Shown here piece by piece: positions 49,870 through 58,172 of a stretch of 64,000 bases of DNA. Each line of letters starts with the position of its first letter. Within the stretch, counting starts at the first letter, position 1. The position numbers and the translations under genes are program-made. The notes below the pieces were generated by a model that saw only the letters and a list, made by a program, of their open reading frames with translations, did not search any database and was not told the DNA's origin. Location of the stretch: contig JBMNPM010000009.1 in the NCBI GenBank assembly GCA_050943595.1, forward strand, positions 16,847-80,846, in the 5' to 3' direction. The stretch comes from JAXGXJ01 sp050943595. GTDB taxonomy: Bacteria > Actinomycetota > Thermoleophilia > RBG-16-64-13.

Positions 49870-50405
49870 TGCTGGATCGTGGTCTCTGCCGCGCATTCGT
49901 ACGCCTCCCCCCTTAGCGTCTCGATTGCGTGGCTGAGTGCCGGTCGGATGATGTCAAAATGCTCCCGGCAGGCCTTGGGGCTACCCGGCATGTTGATGAT
50001 GAGCGTTCGTTTGCGGACCACGGAGGTCGCGCGGCTGAGCATAGCGTGGGGAGTTATGGCCAGCGAGGCGGTTCTCATGGCTTCCGCGAACCCGGGAACT
50101 AAGCGGTCGGCCACGGCCAGGGTGGCCTCAGGAGTGTGGTCCCGCGGTGCCAGCCCGGTGCCACCGGTGGTGAGGACCAAGTCGACATTGCCGCTATCGG
50201 CCAGGGAAATCAAGAGCTGCTCCAGCTCGGATCGCTCGTCCGGCATCACATGGGGTTCGGCGACCTCAGCACCTATCTGGAGGAGCAGTTCCCGCAGCAG
50301 CGGCCCTGAGGCGTCGGGACGCAGACCGGCGCGGGCCTTGTCGCTCAAGGTAATGACGACTGCGCGGATGGGTGACCGGGCTCCGGCCGGTGCTACACCA
50401 TCCAT
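49854..50405 (-). CDS. mog: Molybdopterin adenylyltransferase, Mog/MoaB type
   Basis: 183 residues. It adenylates molybdopterin before molybdenum insertion. The MPT-binding fold shows AVVITLSDKARAGLRPDASG at the start, VDLVLTTGGTGLAPRDHTPE as the binding loop, and LIINMPGSPKACREHFDII. It lies 58 bases after moaC in the moa/mob cluster. The final residues TAEL and the stop codon are encoded inside a palindromic element, so the native C-terminus was probably altered by that insertion. Confidence 0.9.
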   Translation of the reverse strand: MDGVAPAGARSPIRAVVITLSDKARAGLRPDASGPLLRELLLQIGAEVAEPHVMPDERSELEQLLISLADSGNVDLVLTTGGTGLAPRDHTPEATLAVADRLVPGFAEAMRTASLAITPHAMLSRATSVVRKRTLIINMPGSPKACREHFDIIRPALSHAIETLRGEAYECAAETTIQQTAEL

Positions 50406-50463
50406 GCGTCGGCCCCCCAGGCGGTTACGTATACCGGATCGTCGGAAGCCACTCGACTACGAG

Positions 50464-51000
50464 TCACGCCGGCTGTTCCGCTTCACCCGGTCGGAGATAG
50501 TCTTCCTTGCCCCCGGTCTTCTCCAGCAGGCGGATATCGCCGATGATCATGCCTCGATCGACGGCCTTGCACATGTCGTAGATGGTGATGGCCGCCATGG
50601 TGGCGCCGGTGAGGGCCTCCATCTCTACACCGGTTCGGTCCTCAGTCCGCGTGATGCACTCGATATCCAGTCGAGGCTCGTCTTCGGCCACTGAGAACGT
50701 GATATCCACGTGTGTGAGTGCCAGTGGGTGGCACATAGGGACCAGGTCGGAAGTGCGTTTAGCCGCCATAATGCCTGCCACTTTGGCTACAGCCAGAACG
50801 TCACCCTTGGGTAGTGCCTGCTGCCGCAGCAGATCCATGGTGGTTTGTGCCATCCACACGCGGGCCCCTACGCGGGCGGTACGAAGTGTGGAGAGTTTGC
50901 CGCCCACATCGACCATCTTGGCTTCGCCGGAGGCATCAATATGGGTGAGAGCTGGCTCGGCTCCCATGGCCGAGCTTCTGGTCGTCCCGTCGTTGTCCAT
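50464..51000 (-). CDS. moaC: Cyclic pyranopterin monophosphate synthase
   Basis: 178 residues, normal length. MoaC converts the MoaA product to cyclic pyranopterin monophosphate. The conserved blocks are MVDVGGKLSTLRTARV, AGIMAAKRTSDLVPMCHPLA and GVEMEALTGATMAAITIYDM with a catalytic Lys following in CKAVDRGM. It begins one base after the moaA stop, so the two are coupled. Confidence 0.95.
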   Translation of the reverse strand: MDNDGTTRSSAMGAEPALTHIDASGEAKMVDVGGKLSTLRTARVGARVWMAQTTMDLLRQQALPKGDVLAVAKVAGIMAAKRTSDLVPMCHPLALTHVDITFSVAEDEPRLDIECITRTEDRTGVEMEALTGATMAAITIYDMCKAVDRGMIIGDIRLLEKTGGKEDYLRPGEAEQPA

Positions 51001-51001
51001 G

Positions 51002-51982
51002 TCATCCTCCTACTTGGGACATGCCTCTACTGGTCCGGCCGGGGAGCACGTTTTTGTCGAACGTCTTGCATTCGATGGATTTCCGGATGATGGCGATCAC
51101 TCCATCCTTGTCCCGGGATCGGATGGCCGGCCGGGCGTCCAGTTCGTCGCTCGAGAACAGGCAGTTCTTGAGCCGGCCGTCGGCTGTGAGGCGAAGGCGA
51201 TTGCATTCTCCACAAAAATGGTCGGAGACTGAACCGATGAAGCCGATGGTGCCGGCGTATCCTGGGAATCGGTAGTAACGGGCGGGCCCCCAACCACCAG
51301 GCGGGGGGACGGGCACCAGATGCCCCAAACCACCGTCACCCAACGTGTCGAGGGCGTCCATGATCTCCGACTTGGTCAAGGTCTCGCTTGTCGAACGGGG
51401 GCCACAACCTCCCACCGGCATCCATTCGATGAACCTGACGTGTAGCGGACGGTCCTTGGTCAGGGCGACGAAATCGGCCAACTCCTCAAGTAACTCCGGC
51501 ATCATGACCACGTTCAGCTTGACGGGCTGAAGATCGTTCTCGAAGGCGGCCTCAATACCATTGAGCGCTGCATCCAGAGATCCTCCCCGAGTGAGCCGTT
51601 CATAGCGGTCGGGGTCTAGGGAGTCAAGACTGATGTTTATCCGACTGAGACCCTGCGCTTTTAGGTCCCGGGCGAACCGGGGCAAGAGGAGCCCATTGGT
51701 TGTCAGTGCCACGTCGTTGATACCGGGCGCACGGCGAAGCCGGCCGATGAAGTCGGGCAGTCCCTTGCGCACCAGAGGTTCTCCTCCGGTGACCCGGATC
51801 TTGGAGATACCCATCTCTGCCGCCGCCTCTACGAAGAAGAGCATCTCTTCATAGGAGAGGATCTCCCAGTGGCTCTTGAAAGCCACACCCTCCAGAGGCA
51901 TACAGTAGACACAGCGCAGATTACAGCGATCTGTGACCGATAGACGAAGGTAGTCGACGGCTTGTCCCATGTGTGCGTTCAC
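51002..51982 (-). CDS. moaA: GTP 3',8-cyclase MoaA
   Basis: 326 residues. This radical-SAM enzyme starts molybdenum-cofactor synthesis from GTP. The N-terminal cluster is C20-x3-C24-x2-C27 (CNLRCVYC). The C-terminal second cluster motif is FCGECNRLRLTADGRLKNC. The protein ends in Gly-Gly, which is needed for activity in MoaA. GTG 51982 and ATG 51970 are both possible starts and neither has a strong ribosome-binding site. It is followed by moaC. Confidence 0.95.
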   Translation of the reverse strand: MNAHMGQAVDYLRLSVTDRCNLRCVYCMPLEGVAFKSHWEILSYEEMLFFVEAAAEMGISKIRVTGGEPLVRKGLPDFIGRLRRAPGINDVALTTNGLLLPRFARDLKAQGLSRINISLDSLDPDRYERLTRGGSLDAALNGIEAAFENDLQPVKLNVVMMPELLEELADFVALTKDRPLHVRFIEWMPVGGCGPRSTSETLTKSEIMDALDTLGDGGLGHLVPVPPPGGWGPARYYRFPGYAGTIGFIGSVSDHFCGECNRLRLTADGRLKNCLFSSDELDARPAIRSRDKDGVIAIIRKSIECKTFDKNVLPGRTSRGMSQVGG

Positions 51983-52004
51983 AGCTCATGCCTTTGTTGA
52001 GTCG

Positions 52005-53219
52005 CTATACTCGGCTGAGTATACACTTTTCGACTAGGTCTGCGAGTCCCGGGAAATCCTCCAACGCAAGCTGTGGGATGGGGTAGTCCGGGAACGTCTG
52101 ATCGCTCGTGATACCGATGAGCTCATCCGGGACACTTACCAACGTGGTGCTCCGCTCTCGGCGGGAGACCTCGATCTTGGGGGCGTCCTGATGCTTGAAG
52201 CCTTCTGTGATGACCAGATCGACCGGCTCACGTATTTGTCTGATCAACTCTCCCAGCGGCCGTTCCTCGTCCACGCCGTTGAGCCAGACGTACTTGTCGG
52301 GCGACGTGATGCCGACCACCTCTGCTCCGGCTTCTCGAAAACGGTAAGTGTCGGTTCCGGGGATGTCGATCTCAAAACCGTGTACGTCGTGCTTGAGGAT
52401 GGCCAACCGATAACCGCGACGCCGCAATTCTTTGATGACCCCCACGAGGACCGTCGTCTTGCCGGACTTCTTCTTGCCGACGAAGGACACGATGGGCAGC
52501 GGGGAGGCGTCCATGAAGGCCCGGATGCGGGGCTGCAGCGCCGCACGGCAGCCCCCCTCTACACCCTCGGCCAACGTCGCTCGGGCCGCCTCCAGCTCGG
52601 CGGGCGTGTTCGCGTTGGCGAACAGTTTTTCCGGATCACCGTGGTGGCCGTCGTCAAGGTCGAGGTAGCCCGTATTCACCTGGGAGTAGACGTCAAAGAT
52701 GCGCCGTCCACCGGCTTGGATGAACTCTCGGTATGCGTCAAGAGTGCGTTTGCTGTAGACGGCACACAGCGGCTGCAGGAATCCCCCGTGTCGGGGGACG
52801 AACACGTCATAGCCCGCCGATTTGTCCGCCAGATCCCGCAGCAGCCTGGGACTGACGAAAGGCATGTCGCAGGCTACGCACACGACCCGCTCGGAGGGGG
52901 CCGCGAGCACGGCGGTGTAGATACCGACGGCCGAGCCGCTGAGTTCGAACGCATCGTTCACTATCGGTAGCCCCAGTCCGTGGAAGCGAAAGGGATCCTT
53001 GGTGACGACAAACACATGAGGGAAGAGGGCGGCCGTGCGGTCCCGCATCCACTCCAGCAGGGTGCCCCCATGGAAGGAGACGAAAGCTTTGTCCTCCCCC
53101 ATACGGGACGACAGACCACCGGCCAGGATGGCCAGGCTCGTGTCGGAGCGATACGGTTGCCATAAGGGCGGATCGCCCGCGGTGACCGATCGGTCCTCTG
53201 CTTCGTTCGACCGTGTCAT
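52005..53219 (-). CDS. Fused MobA-MobB (Mo-cofactor guanylyltransferase and GTP-binding partner)
   Basis: 404 residues joining two proteins usually encoded separately. The N-terminal ~225 residues are MobA, with the nucleotidyltransferase loop LAILAGGLSSRMGEDKAF and CVACDMPFVSPRLL. The C-terminal ~170 residues are MobB, with the P-loop FVGKKKSGKTTVLVGVI, ILKHDVHGFEIDIPGTDT and VDLVITEGFKH. MobA attaches GMP to molybdopterin to make the bis-MGD form used by DMSO-reductase-family enzymes such as formate dehydrogenases; MobB assists. It heads the moaA-moaC-mog run, 22 bases before moaA. Confidence 0.92.
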   Translation of the reverse strand: MTRSNEAEDRSVTAGDPPLWQPYRSDTSLAILAGGLSSRMGEDKAFVSFHGGTLLEWMRDRTAALFPHVFVVTKDPFRFHGLGLPIVNDAFELSGSAVGIYTAVLAAPSERVVCVACDMPFVSPRLLRDLADKSAGYDVFVPRHGGFLQPLCAVYSKRTLDAYREFIQAGGRRIFDVYSQVNTGYLDLDDGHHGDPEKLFANANTPAELEAARATLAEGVEGGCRAALQPRIRAFMDASPLPIVSFVGKKKSGKTTVLVGVIKELRRRGYRLAILKHDVHGFEIDIPGTDTYRFREAGAEVVGITSPDKYVWLNGVDEERPLGELIRQIREPVDLVITEGFKHQDAPKIEVSRRERSTTLVSVPDELIGITSDQTFPDYPIPQLALEDFPGLADLVEKCILSRV

Positions 53220-53354
53220 GCCTTCAGCCTCACAGCACTTCCTCCATTACTCAAAAGACTAGGGGACCGCACACTCAGGCTCATCTATCTATCGGTGCCT
53301 GCTCCAGCTCGGATGAAGCTGGACTAACGAAAGAGTGTAGCGCTTCGCGTACGT

Positions 53355-55421
53355 CTACATCTCAGGGCTGAGTGGGCGTAACAGGTTCAGAAACGCCGCC
53401 TCATCCAGGAGGGGCAATCCCAGGCGCTCGGCTTTGGCTAGCTTGGAGCCCGGTTCATCCCCCACCACTACGTAATCGGTCTTGGCACTCACCGAACCAG
53501 TCACCCTGCCCCCCTCTGCGACGATGAGATCTGTCGCCTCCCGGCGGGATAACGTGGGTAGCGTGCCTGTGAGTACGAAGTTCTTGCCTGCCACAATCCC
53601 GCTTCGTCCGATGCTGTCGTCGTTACTGTCCACGCGTGTCTCTTCCGCGGCAACATCCAGTCCTGCATCTTCCAGCCGCTCAAGGAGGTCGATCATCCCT
53701 GGGTATCGCATATGGGTCCATACGCTTTCAGCGATGACGGGTCCGATGCCGGGCGTATCGCTTATCTCTTCGCGCGACGCGCTCTGCAACCTCCTGATAG
53801 ACCCGAAGCGCCGCATCAGGAGAGTGGCGTTTTCACTTCCGACATGTGGTATTCCCAAGGCGAACAGCAGACGGGAGGGGGAACGGTCTTTCGACGCGGC
53901 GATAGCCCTCGTGATGTTAGTCGCTGATCGTTCACCCAAGCGGTCCAATTTCGCCAGTTGCCCGACCTCGAGTCCGTAGAGATCGGCCGGATCGCGGATC
54001 ATCTGCAACTCGAGCAGACGGTCGACGAGCTGTTCGCCCACGCCGTCGATATCCATGGCGCCTTTGCTGACGAAGTGCTTGATGAGTTCCGTCCTTTTCC
54101 CCGGGCAGTCGGGGTTCAAACATCTCACCGCCACCTCACCGGGCGTTCGGGCGACCGGAGTACCGCAGCTGGGGCACTCGTCCGGCATCACGAAGGGCTT
54201 CTCCAGTCCAGTGCGGAGGTCGGTGAGAGCGACGACTACCTGTGGTATGACGTCCCCGGCCCGCTGGACAACGACCACATCGCCCTCTCTGAGGTCTTTG
54301 CGCCTGATGTCTTCCTCGTTATGGAGGGTGGCTTTTCTCACGGTGACGCCGCCCACCTCCACGGGTTCCAACTCCGCCCATGGGTTCAGTACCCCGGTTC
54401 GACCCACGTTGATGTGGATCCGCAGCAGACGTGTCTGTGCGGTACTCGGCGCGAACTTGTAGGCTACAGCCCAGCGCGGATCGCGGCCCACGGAACCCAA
54501 TGCAGCCTGTAGGCTGCGATCGTCTAGTTTGACTACCACTCCGTCTATGTCGTAGTCCAACCCGGACCGACGCTCCTCCCATCGGCGGAAGCCCGTGCTG
54601 ATCTCCTGCAGGTTCGACACGGCGCTCACGTGGGGGTTGACCCGGAAACCTGCACGTCTGAGCCAATCGAGAATTTCCCACTGGCTCTGGAAAGCCATTC
54701 CCTCTACTCTTCCCACCCCGTAGAACCAGGTTGCCAGCGGACGGGAGGCGGTCACTCTGGGGTCGAGTTGGCGGAGAGAGCCCGCAGCTGCATTCCGTGG
54801 GTTGGCGAAAGTGGGCTCACCCAAAGCCACCCGCTGTTCGTTCAAACGTTCAAAAGCCTCCAGAGGAAGATAGACCTCGCCTCGCACCTCCACGAAGTCG
54901 GGAAACGGAGCCACCTCGGGACGGAGTACGAGGGGGACGGTGGGAATGGTGCGCAGGTTGAGGGTGACATTCTCCCCCACCTCACCGTTGCCGCGAGTGG
55001 CCCCCACCGTAAGTCGACCTTCCTCGTACCGCAACGAAACGGCCAGACCATCTATCTTAGGCTCCAGGATGAACTGCAGGGCTGTCGGGTCTGCTCCCGT
55101 GTCCTGCACCAACTTGGCCGCCCGCGTATACCAAGCGGCCAGTTCTTCCTCGTTGCGGGCGTTTGCAAGAGAGAGCATGGGCTCACCGTGCCGCACATGG
55201 ACGAAATCCGCCAGCGGCTGACCGCCAACACGTTGTGTGGGGGAGTCGGGTGTGATGAGTTCGGGCGATGACTCCTCGAGGTCTTGCAACTCCCGATAGA
55301 GAGCGTCGTAGTCGGCGTCGGAGATCTCCGGGCTGTCGAGGACGTAGTAGCGGTACTCGTGATGCCGGATCAGCTCCCGCAACTCCTTGAGCCTCCGCAT
55401 CGTCACCTGCCGCTCGGACAC
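53355..55421 (-). CDS. ligA: NAD+-dependent DNA ligase
   Basis: 688 residues, standard bacterial LigA. The adenylation site is KIDGLAVSLRYE with the catalytic Lys, and the N-terminal Ia domain has YYVLDSPEISDADYDALYRE. The OB fold follows, then a four-Cys zinc finger (CPSCGTP...CLNPDC), helix-hairpin-helix repeats (LGIPHVGSENATLLM, ISDTPGIGPVIAESV) and a C-terminal BRCT domain (GKNFVLTGTLPTLSRREATD). The start is GTG, sharing one base with the stop of the upstream HAD gene. Confidence 0.96.
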   Translation of the reverse strand: MSERQVTMRRLKELRELIRHHEYRYYVLDSPEISDADYDALYRELQDLEESSPELITPDSPTQRVGGQPLADFVHVRHGEPMLSLANARNEEELAAWYTRAAKLVQDTGADPTALQFILEPKIDGLAVSLRYEEGRLTVGATRGNGEVGENVTLNLRTIPTVPLVLRPEVAPFPDFVEVRGEVYLPLEAFERLNEQRVALGEPTFANPRNAAAGSLRQLDPRVTASRPLATWFYGVGRVEGMAFQSQWEILDWLRRAGFRVNPHVSAVSNLQEISTGFRRWEERRSGLDYDIDGVVVKLDDRSLQAALGSVGRDPRWAVAYKFAPSTAQTRLLRIHINVGRTGVLNPWAELEPVEVGGVTVRKATLHNEEDIRRKDLREGDVVVVQRAGDVIPQVVVALTDLRTGLEKPFVMPDECPSCGTPVARTPGEVAVRCLNPDCPGKRTELIKHFVSKGAMDIDGVGEQLVDRLLELQMIRDPADLYGLEVGQLAKLDRLGERSATNITRAIAASKDRSPSRLLFALGIPHVGSENATLLMRRFGSIRRLQSASREEISDTPGIGPVIAESVWTHMRYPGMIDLLERLEDAGLDVAAEETRVDSNDDSIGRSGIVAGKNFVLTGTLPTLSRREATDLIVAEGGRVTGSVSAKTDYVVVGDEPGSKLAKAERLGLPLLDEAAFLNLLRPLSPEM

Positions 55422-56083
55422 TAGACCCCGAGCGCTCCGGCCAATTCAGAGAAGGTGTGGACGAGGACGTCCGGGTTCTCAGCCTCCAGGATCTCCGCGG
55501 CGAACACCCCCCACGTCACTCCCACTGCGTACACGCCGGCAGATAGGGCCGCTTGAATGTCGGCCGGACTATCACCTACGTAGGCCGCGTAGTTGGGAGG
55601 GACATTCATCTGCTGTAGGCAGAAGAGGATGGGGTCGGGCCAAGGTTTGTTGCGTGGGCTCTCGTCGGAACACACGGTCGCGTCGAAGTACGATTCGATG
55701 CCGGTCAGGTCGAAGGCCATCTGAGTCGTGTAACGTGACTTGGAGGTGACCAGCCCCAGCCTGACCCCTTTGCTCTGGAGCGAGCGCAGAAGATCTATGG
55801 CGCCCTCGTAGAGGGTGAGCATACGATCGTGTTCCCGATGGTTGAACTCCCGGTAGACGGCCACCAACTCGTCGGCGTGAGCAGGGCTGAGTATGACCAT
55901 CTGCTCGTGCAGAGGGCGGCCTACGTTGGCCATCAGCTCCTCGCTCGTCATTTCCACCCCCAGCACCTCACGCACAGCGTGTCGAAAAGAGAGGGTGATG
56001 AGTTCCACGGAGTTCACCACCGTACCATCGAGATCGAAGACCACGGCTCGATAGGGAAGAGGAGGTACTCTGGCTACGTTCAT
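55421..56083 (-). CDS. HAD-superfamily phosphatase (PpaX/phosphoglycolate-phosphatase-like)
   Basis: 220 residues from ATG 56083, which overlaps the surE stop (ATGA). HAD motifs are AVVFDLDGTVVNSV, LGLVTSKSR and AAYVGDSPADIQAALSAGV; a small helical cap (about 25-90) gives subfamily I. Relatives include pyrophosphatase PpaX and phosphoglycolate phosphatase Gph. The coupling with surE suggests nucleotide or phosphate-ester turnover, but the substrate is open. Confidence 0.88.
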   Translation of the reverse strand: MNVARVPPLPYRAVVFDLDGTVVNSVELITLSFRHAVREVLGVEMTSEELMANVGRPLHEQMVILSPAHADELVAVYREFNHREHDRMLTLYEGAIDLLRSLQSKGVRLGLVTSKSRYTTQMAFDLTGIESYFDATVCSDESPRNKPWPDPILFCLQQMNVPPNYAAYVGDSPADIQAALSAGVYAVGVTWGVFAAEILEAENPDVLVHTFSELAGALGV

Positions 56084-56961
56084 CCGGCCGGCTCTGAAGA
56101 ATCGCCTGGGGTGCCTGCCGGACACGGCTGGGACTCCGGCTCTTCATGCAGTTGTAGAGCGTTTTCCCAGTGACGTAGCCGGTCGAGTGCCCGATGGGAC
56201 ATGAGATCGAATTGAAGAGGTGTGATGGACACATAACCTTCGGCCACGGCCTCGAAATCTGAGCCTTCCTGCTCGTGATAGCTGAGTCTATCGCTATAGA
56301 TGCGATAGCGGCGCTTCTTCCCCTGGCTGTCGCAGCATTGGACCTTGTCACCGTAGATGCGTTTCCCCAAGGTGGTGAGGCGGGCACCGCGCAGTGAGGC
56401 CCAGGAGACGTCGGGGCAATTGACATTGAGGAGGGTCTTAGTCGGGAATCCCCGGCTCAGCACCATGGAGACCAGTCGATGTGCGACGCGGGCGGGAACG
56501 GTGAGGTCGTATTCCGGGTGATAGCCGTCCGCAGACAGGGCGATAGCGGGAATATCCAACATTAACCCTTCCAGTGCGGCGGCCACGGTGCCGGAGTAGG
56601 TGGTATCGTCACCAAGGTTTGCTCCGAGGTTGATGCCGGACACGATGAGGTCGGGCCTTCGCTCGAGCAGGCCCAGGGCCGCCATACGGACACAGTCCAC
56701 GGGTGTGCCGTCCGTGCTAAAAGCGAGTGTTCCGTCCGGCCACTCCACCTCCTCCACCCACAGCGGCGTGTGCATGGTGATGCTGCGGGCGGACCCGGAA
56801 CGGTTTTGATCTGGGGCGACAACGTGCACCTCGCCGAGAGGGGAGAGCGTATCCCTCAGCGCATACAGGCCGGGCGAAGTGACTCCGTCATCGTTGGTGA
56901 GGACGATGAGAGGCCGTTGCCGGTCGAATTGGACCAGCGGATAGTCTCTTTCGGTAGACAC
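56080..56961 (-). CDS. surE: 5'/3'-nucleotidase SurE
   Basis: 293 residues, slightly longer than average because of a ~40-residue Glu/Ser/Pro-rich C-terminus. It dephosphorylates nucleoside monophosphates. The metal site is LTNDDGVTSPG (D24, D25); VVAPDQNRSGSARSITMH and LIVSGINLGANLGDDTTYSG are the other family blocks, and ALSADGYHPEYD follows. It lies between the FmdB-like gene (22-base gap) and the HAD gene (overlap), and may be read from the CIRCE-linked promoter upstream. Confidence 0.93.
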   Translation of the reverse strand: MSTERDYPLVQFDRQRPLIVLTNDDGVTSPGLYALRDTLSPLGEVHVVAPDQNRSGSARSITMHTPLWVEEVEWPDGTLAFSTDGTPVDCVRMAALGLLERRPDLIVSGINLGANLGDDTTYSGTVAAALEGLMLDIPAIALSADGYHPEYDLTVPARVAHRLVSMVLSRGFPTKTLLNVNCPDVSWASLRGARLTTLGKRIYGDKVQCCDSQGKKRRYRIYSDRLSYHEQEGSDFEAVAEGYVSITPLQFDLMSHRALDRLRHWENALQLHEEPESQPCPAGTPGDSSEPAG

Positions 56962-56984
56962 CGAAAAGAACGGACGCAGTCGCT

Positions 56985-57344
56985 CTACGTCACCGGGGCG
57001 GTGGCAGCGCTTGCTGATTCGGATGACTGCCTGCCCGGTGATTCTGATGAAGTGCTGCAGCTCTCAGCTCCAGAAGCAGTTGTAGATTCCACGCTCGAAT
57101 GTGAGGGGGCACCCTCAGACGAAGAAGAGTTTGCACCGGACGTACTTGTGGTACCCATACCGGTATGTTTGGCGTAGTCGGTACTGTAGAAACCGCTGCC
57201 CTTGAAATGAATGGCGACAGGGAACAGTAGGCGTTTGACGGCCTGCCCACACACTTCGCACTCGGTCACCGGATCGTCGGACATACGCTGAAAGCGCTCA
57301 AACTGGTGTTCACACGAAACACAGCGATACTCGTAGGTTGGCAC
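56985..57344 (-). CDS. FmdB-family zinc-ribbon protein with Ser-rich tail
   Basis: 119 residues; the start is GTG with AGGAGG eight bases upstream. The first ~60 residues form the FmdB zinc ribbon: MPTYEYRCVSCEHQFERFQ with one CxxC pair and CEVCGQAVKRLLFP with the other, then FKGSGFYSTDY. The last ~55 residues are low-complexity Ser/Thr/Ala/Glu. FmdB is a putative regulatory protein of unproven function. Its leader contains a palindromic element (57363-57530), beyond which lies a promoter with a CIRCE operator, so it may be heat-induced. Confidence 0.88.
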   Translation of the reverse strand: MPTYEYRCVSCEHQFERFQRMSDDPVTECEVCGQAVKRLLFPVAIHFKGSGFYSTDYAKHTGMGTTSTSGANSSSSEGAPSHSSVESTTASGAESCSTSSESPGRQSSESASAATAPVT

Positions 57345-57362
57345 GGTGAAGACCTCCTAGCA

Positions 57363-57530
57363 GGCTGCTGAAATATGACACTTCGCCGCCAGAGCGCGAT
57401 CAGCACGCGCGAGAGAAGGACAGAGTAAGCACAAATAGCGCCGCCATTTGTGCGACCGATGACGAACTGTCGTGCTGCTCAGCGCGTTCTGGCGGCCGGA
57501 GCTTCGCTTTTCAGCAGTTTTTCAGCAGCC
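57363..57530 (-). repeat. Full-length copy (F) of dispersed palindromic element
   Basis: 168 bases in inverted orientation relative to the copy at 30134-30290. The termini GGCTGCTGAAA are on both ends, and the CGCCAGAGCGC/GCGTTCTGGCG arms and a central hairpin GCACAAATAGC/GCCATTTGTGC are present. Two stem positions differ from the other copies on both strands at once (G-C to A-T), so pairing is kept. The left end of the element (right side here) is partly duplicated (TTTTCAGCAG twice). Confidence 0.85.
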
Positions 57531-57552
57531 TCCCAGCTCATCACACATGTGG

Positions 57553-57581
57553 AGTATACCGGATTACGAACCACCGTGCAA
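57553..57581 (-). promoter_or_regulatory. Sigma-70-type promoter reading towards fmdB-surE
   Basis: Minus strand TTGCAC, 17 bases, TATACT. The start would fall near 57546, so the transcript leader contains the whole palindromic element F before the FmdB-like gene. Confidence 0.65.
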
Positions 57582-57585
57582 AATG

Positions 57586-57616
57586 TTTTGGCACTCTCCA
57601 GAGACGAGTGCCAAAA
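57586..57616. promoter_or_regulatory. CIRCE-type operator (HrcA site)
   Basis: TTTTGGCACTC, nine bases, GAGTGCCAAAA. The core TTGGCACTC-N9-GAGTGCCAA differs from the CIRCE consensus TTAGCACTC-N9-GAGTGCTAA by one symmetrical change and has the exact spacing. It stands directly upstream of the -35 box of the leftward promoter. It could also act as a terminator stem for hspR, but the following T-run is poor. Confidence 0.7.
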
Positions 57617-57658
57617 TCGCTTCAACGATTCCGTTGCCAGGCTGGATAAGCAGCGAAA

Positions 57659-57686
57659 GCCATCACTAGTTAGCCATCACCAGTTA
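57659..57686. repeat. 14-bp tandem duplication at hspR 3' end
   Basis: GCCATCACTAGTTA (57659-57672) and GCCATCACCAGTTA (57673-57686) differ at one base. The second copy contains the hspR stop codon. Confidence 0.8.
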
Positions 57687-58103
57687 AGAACAACCGCGGT
57701 CCTTGTCGGATACCACCAGCACTTCACCGGGTCGTGCGATAGTGATCAGTTCCTTACGATAACTACGATGGACGGAATCCAGCTCGGCCTGCGCTTCTGC
57801 CTCCAAGCGCTCCATCTCGGCACGGAGTTCGTCCATGCGTCGTTCCATGAAGGCTATCTGCTCCTCCATCTCAAGGACGCGTTCCACCCCGGCCAGATTG
57901 AGGCCACACTCGGAGACCAGTTGTTGAATACGCCTGAGACGCTCCACATCGTCCATGGAGTAAAGGCGCGTGCTCTTGGTGGAACGCTTGGGCCGGATGA
58001 GGCCTCGGCGCTCGTAGGTGCGTAGCGTCTGTGGGTGCATCTCGGCCAACTCGGCCGCCACCGAGATCATGAAGACCGGTCTTAGCTTGTCATGCAGGTC
58101 CAT
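57684..58103 (-). CDS. hspR: Heat-shock repressor HspR (MerR family)
   Basis: 139 residues. The MerR-type helix-turn-helix is at the N-terminus (ISVAAELAEMHPQTLRTYER, then GLIRPKRSTKSTRLYSMDDV), followed by a long coiled coil (MEEQIAFMERRMDELRAEME). HspR binds HAIR sites and, with DnaK as co-repressor, shuts off the dnaK operon. It is the last gene of dnaK-hsp20-grpE-dnaJ-hspR, the arrangement typical of Actinobacteria. A HAIR-like site overlaps the dnaK promoter at 62642-62662. Confidence 0.92.
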   Translation of the reverse strand: MDLHDKLRPVFMISVAAELAEMHPQTLRTYERRGLIRPKRSTKSTRLYSMDDVERLRRIQQLVSECGLNLAGVERVLEMEEQIAFMERRMDELRAEMERLEAEAQAELDSVHRSYRKELITIARPGEVLVVSDKDRGCS

Positions 58104-58172
58104 CGGATTCCTTGTCCGTTCGTGTTCTCATGAGGGCAGTTCCCCGCCGTCAATCGTCCCGGGGTCATCGTT

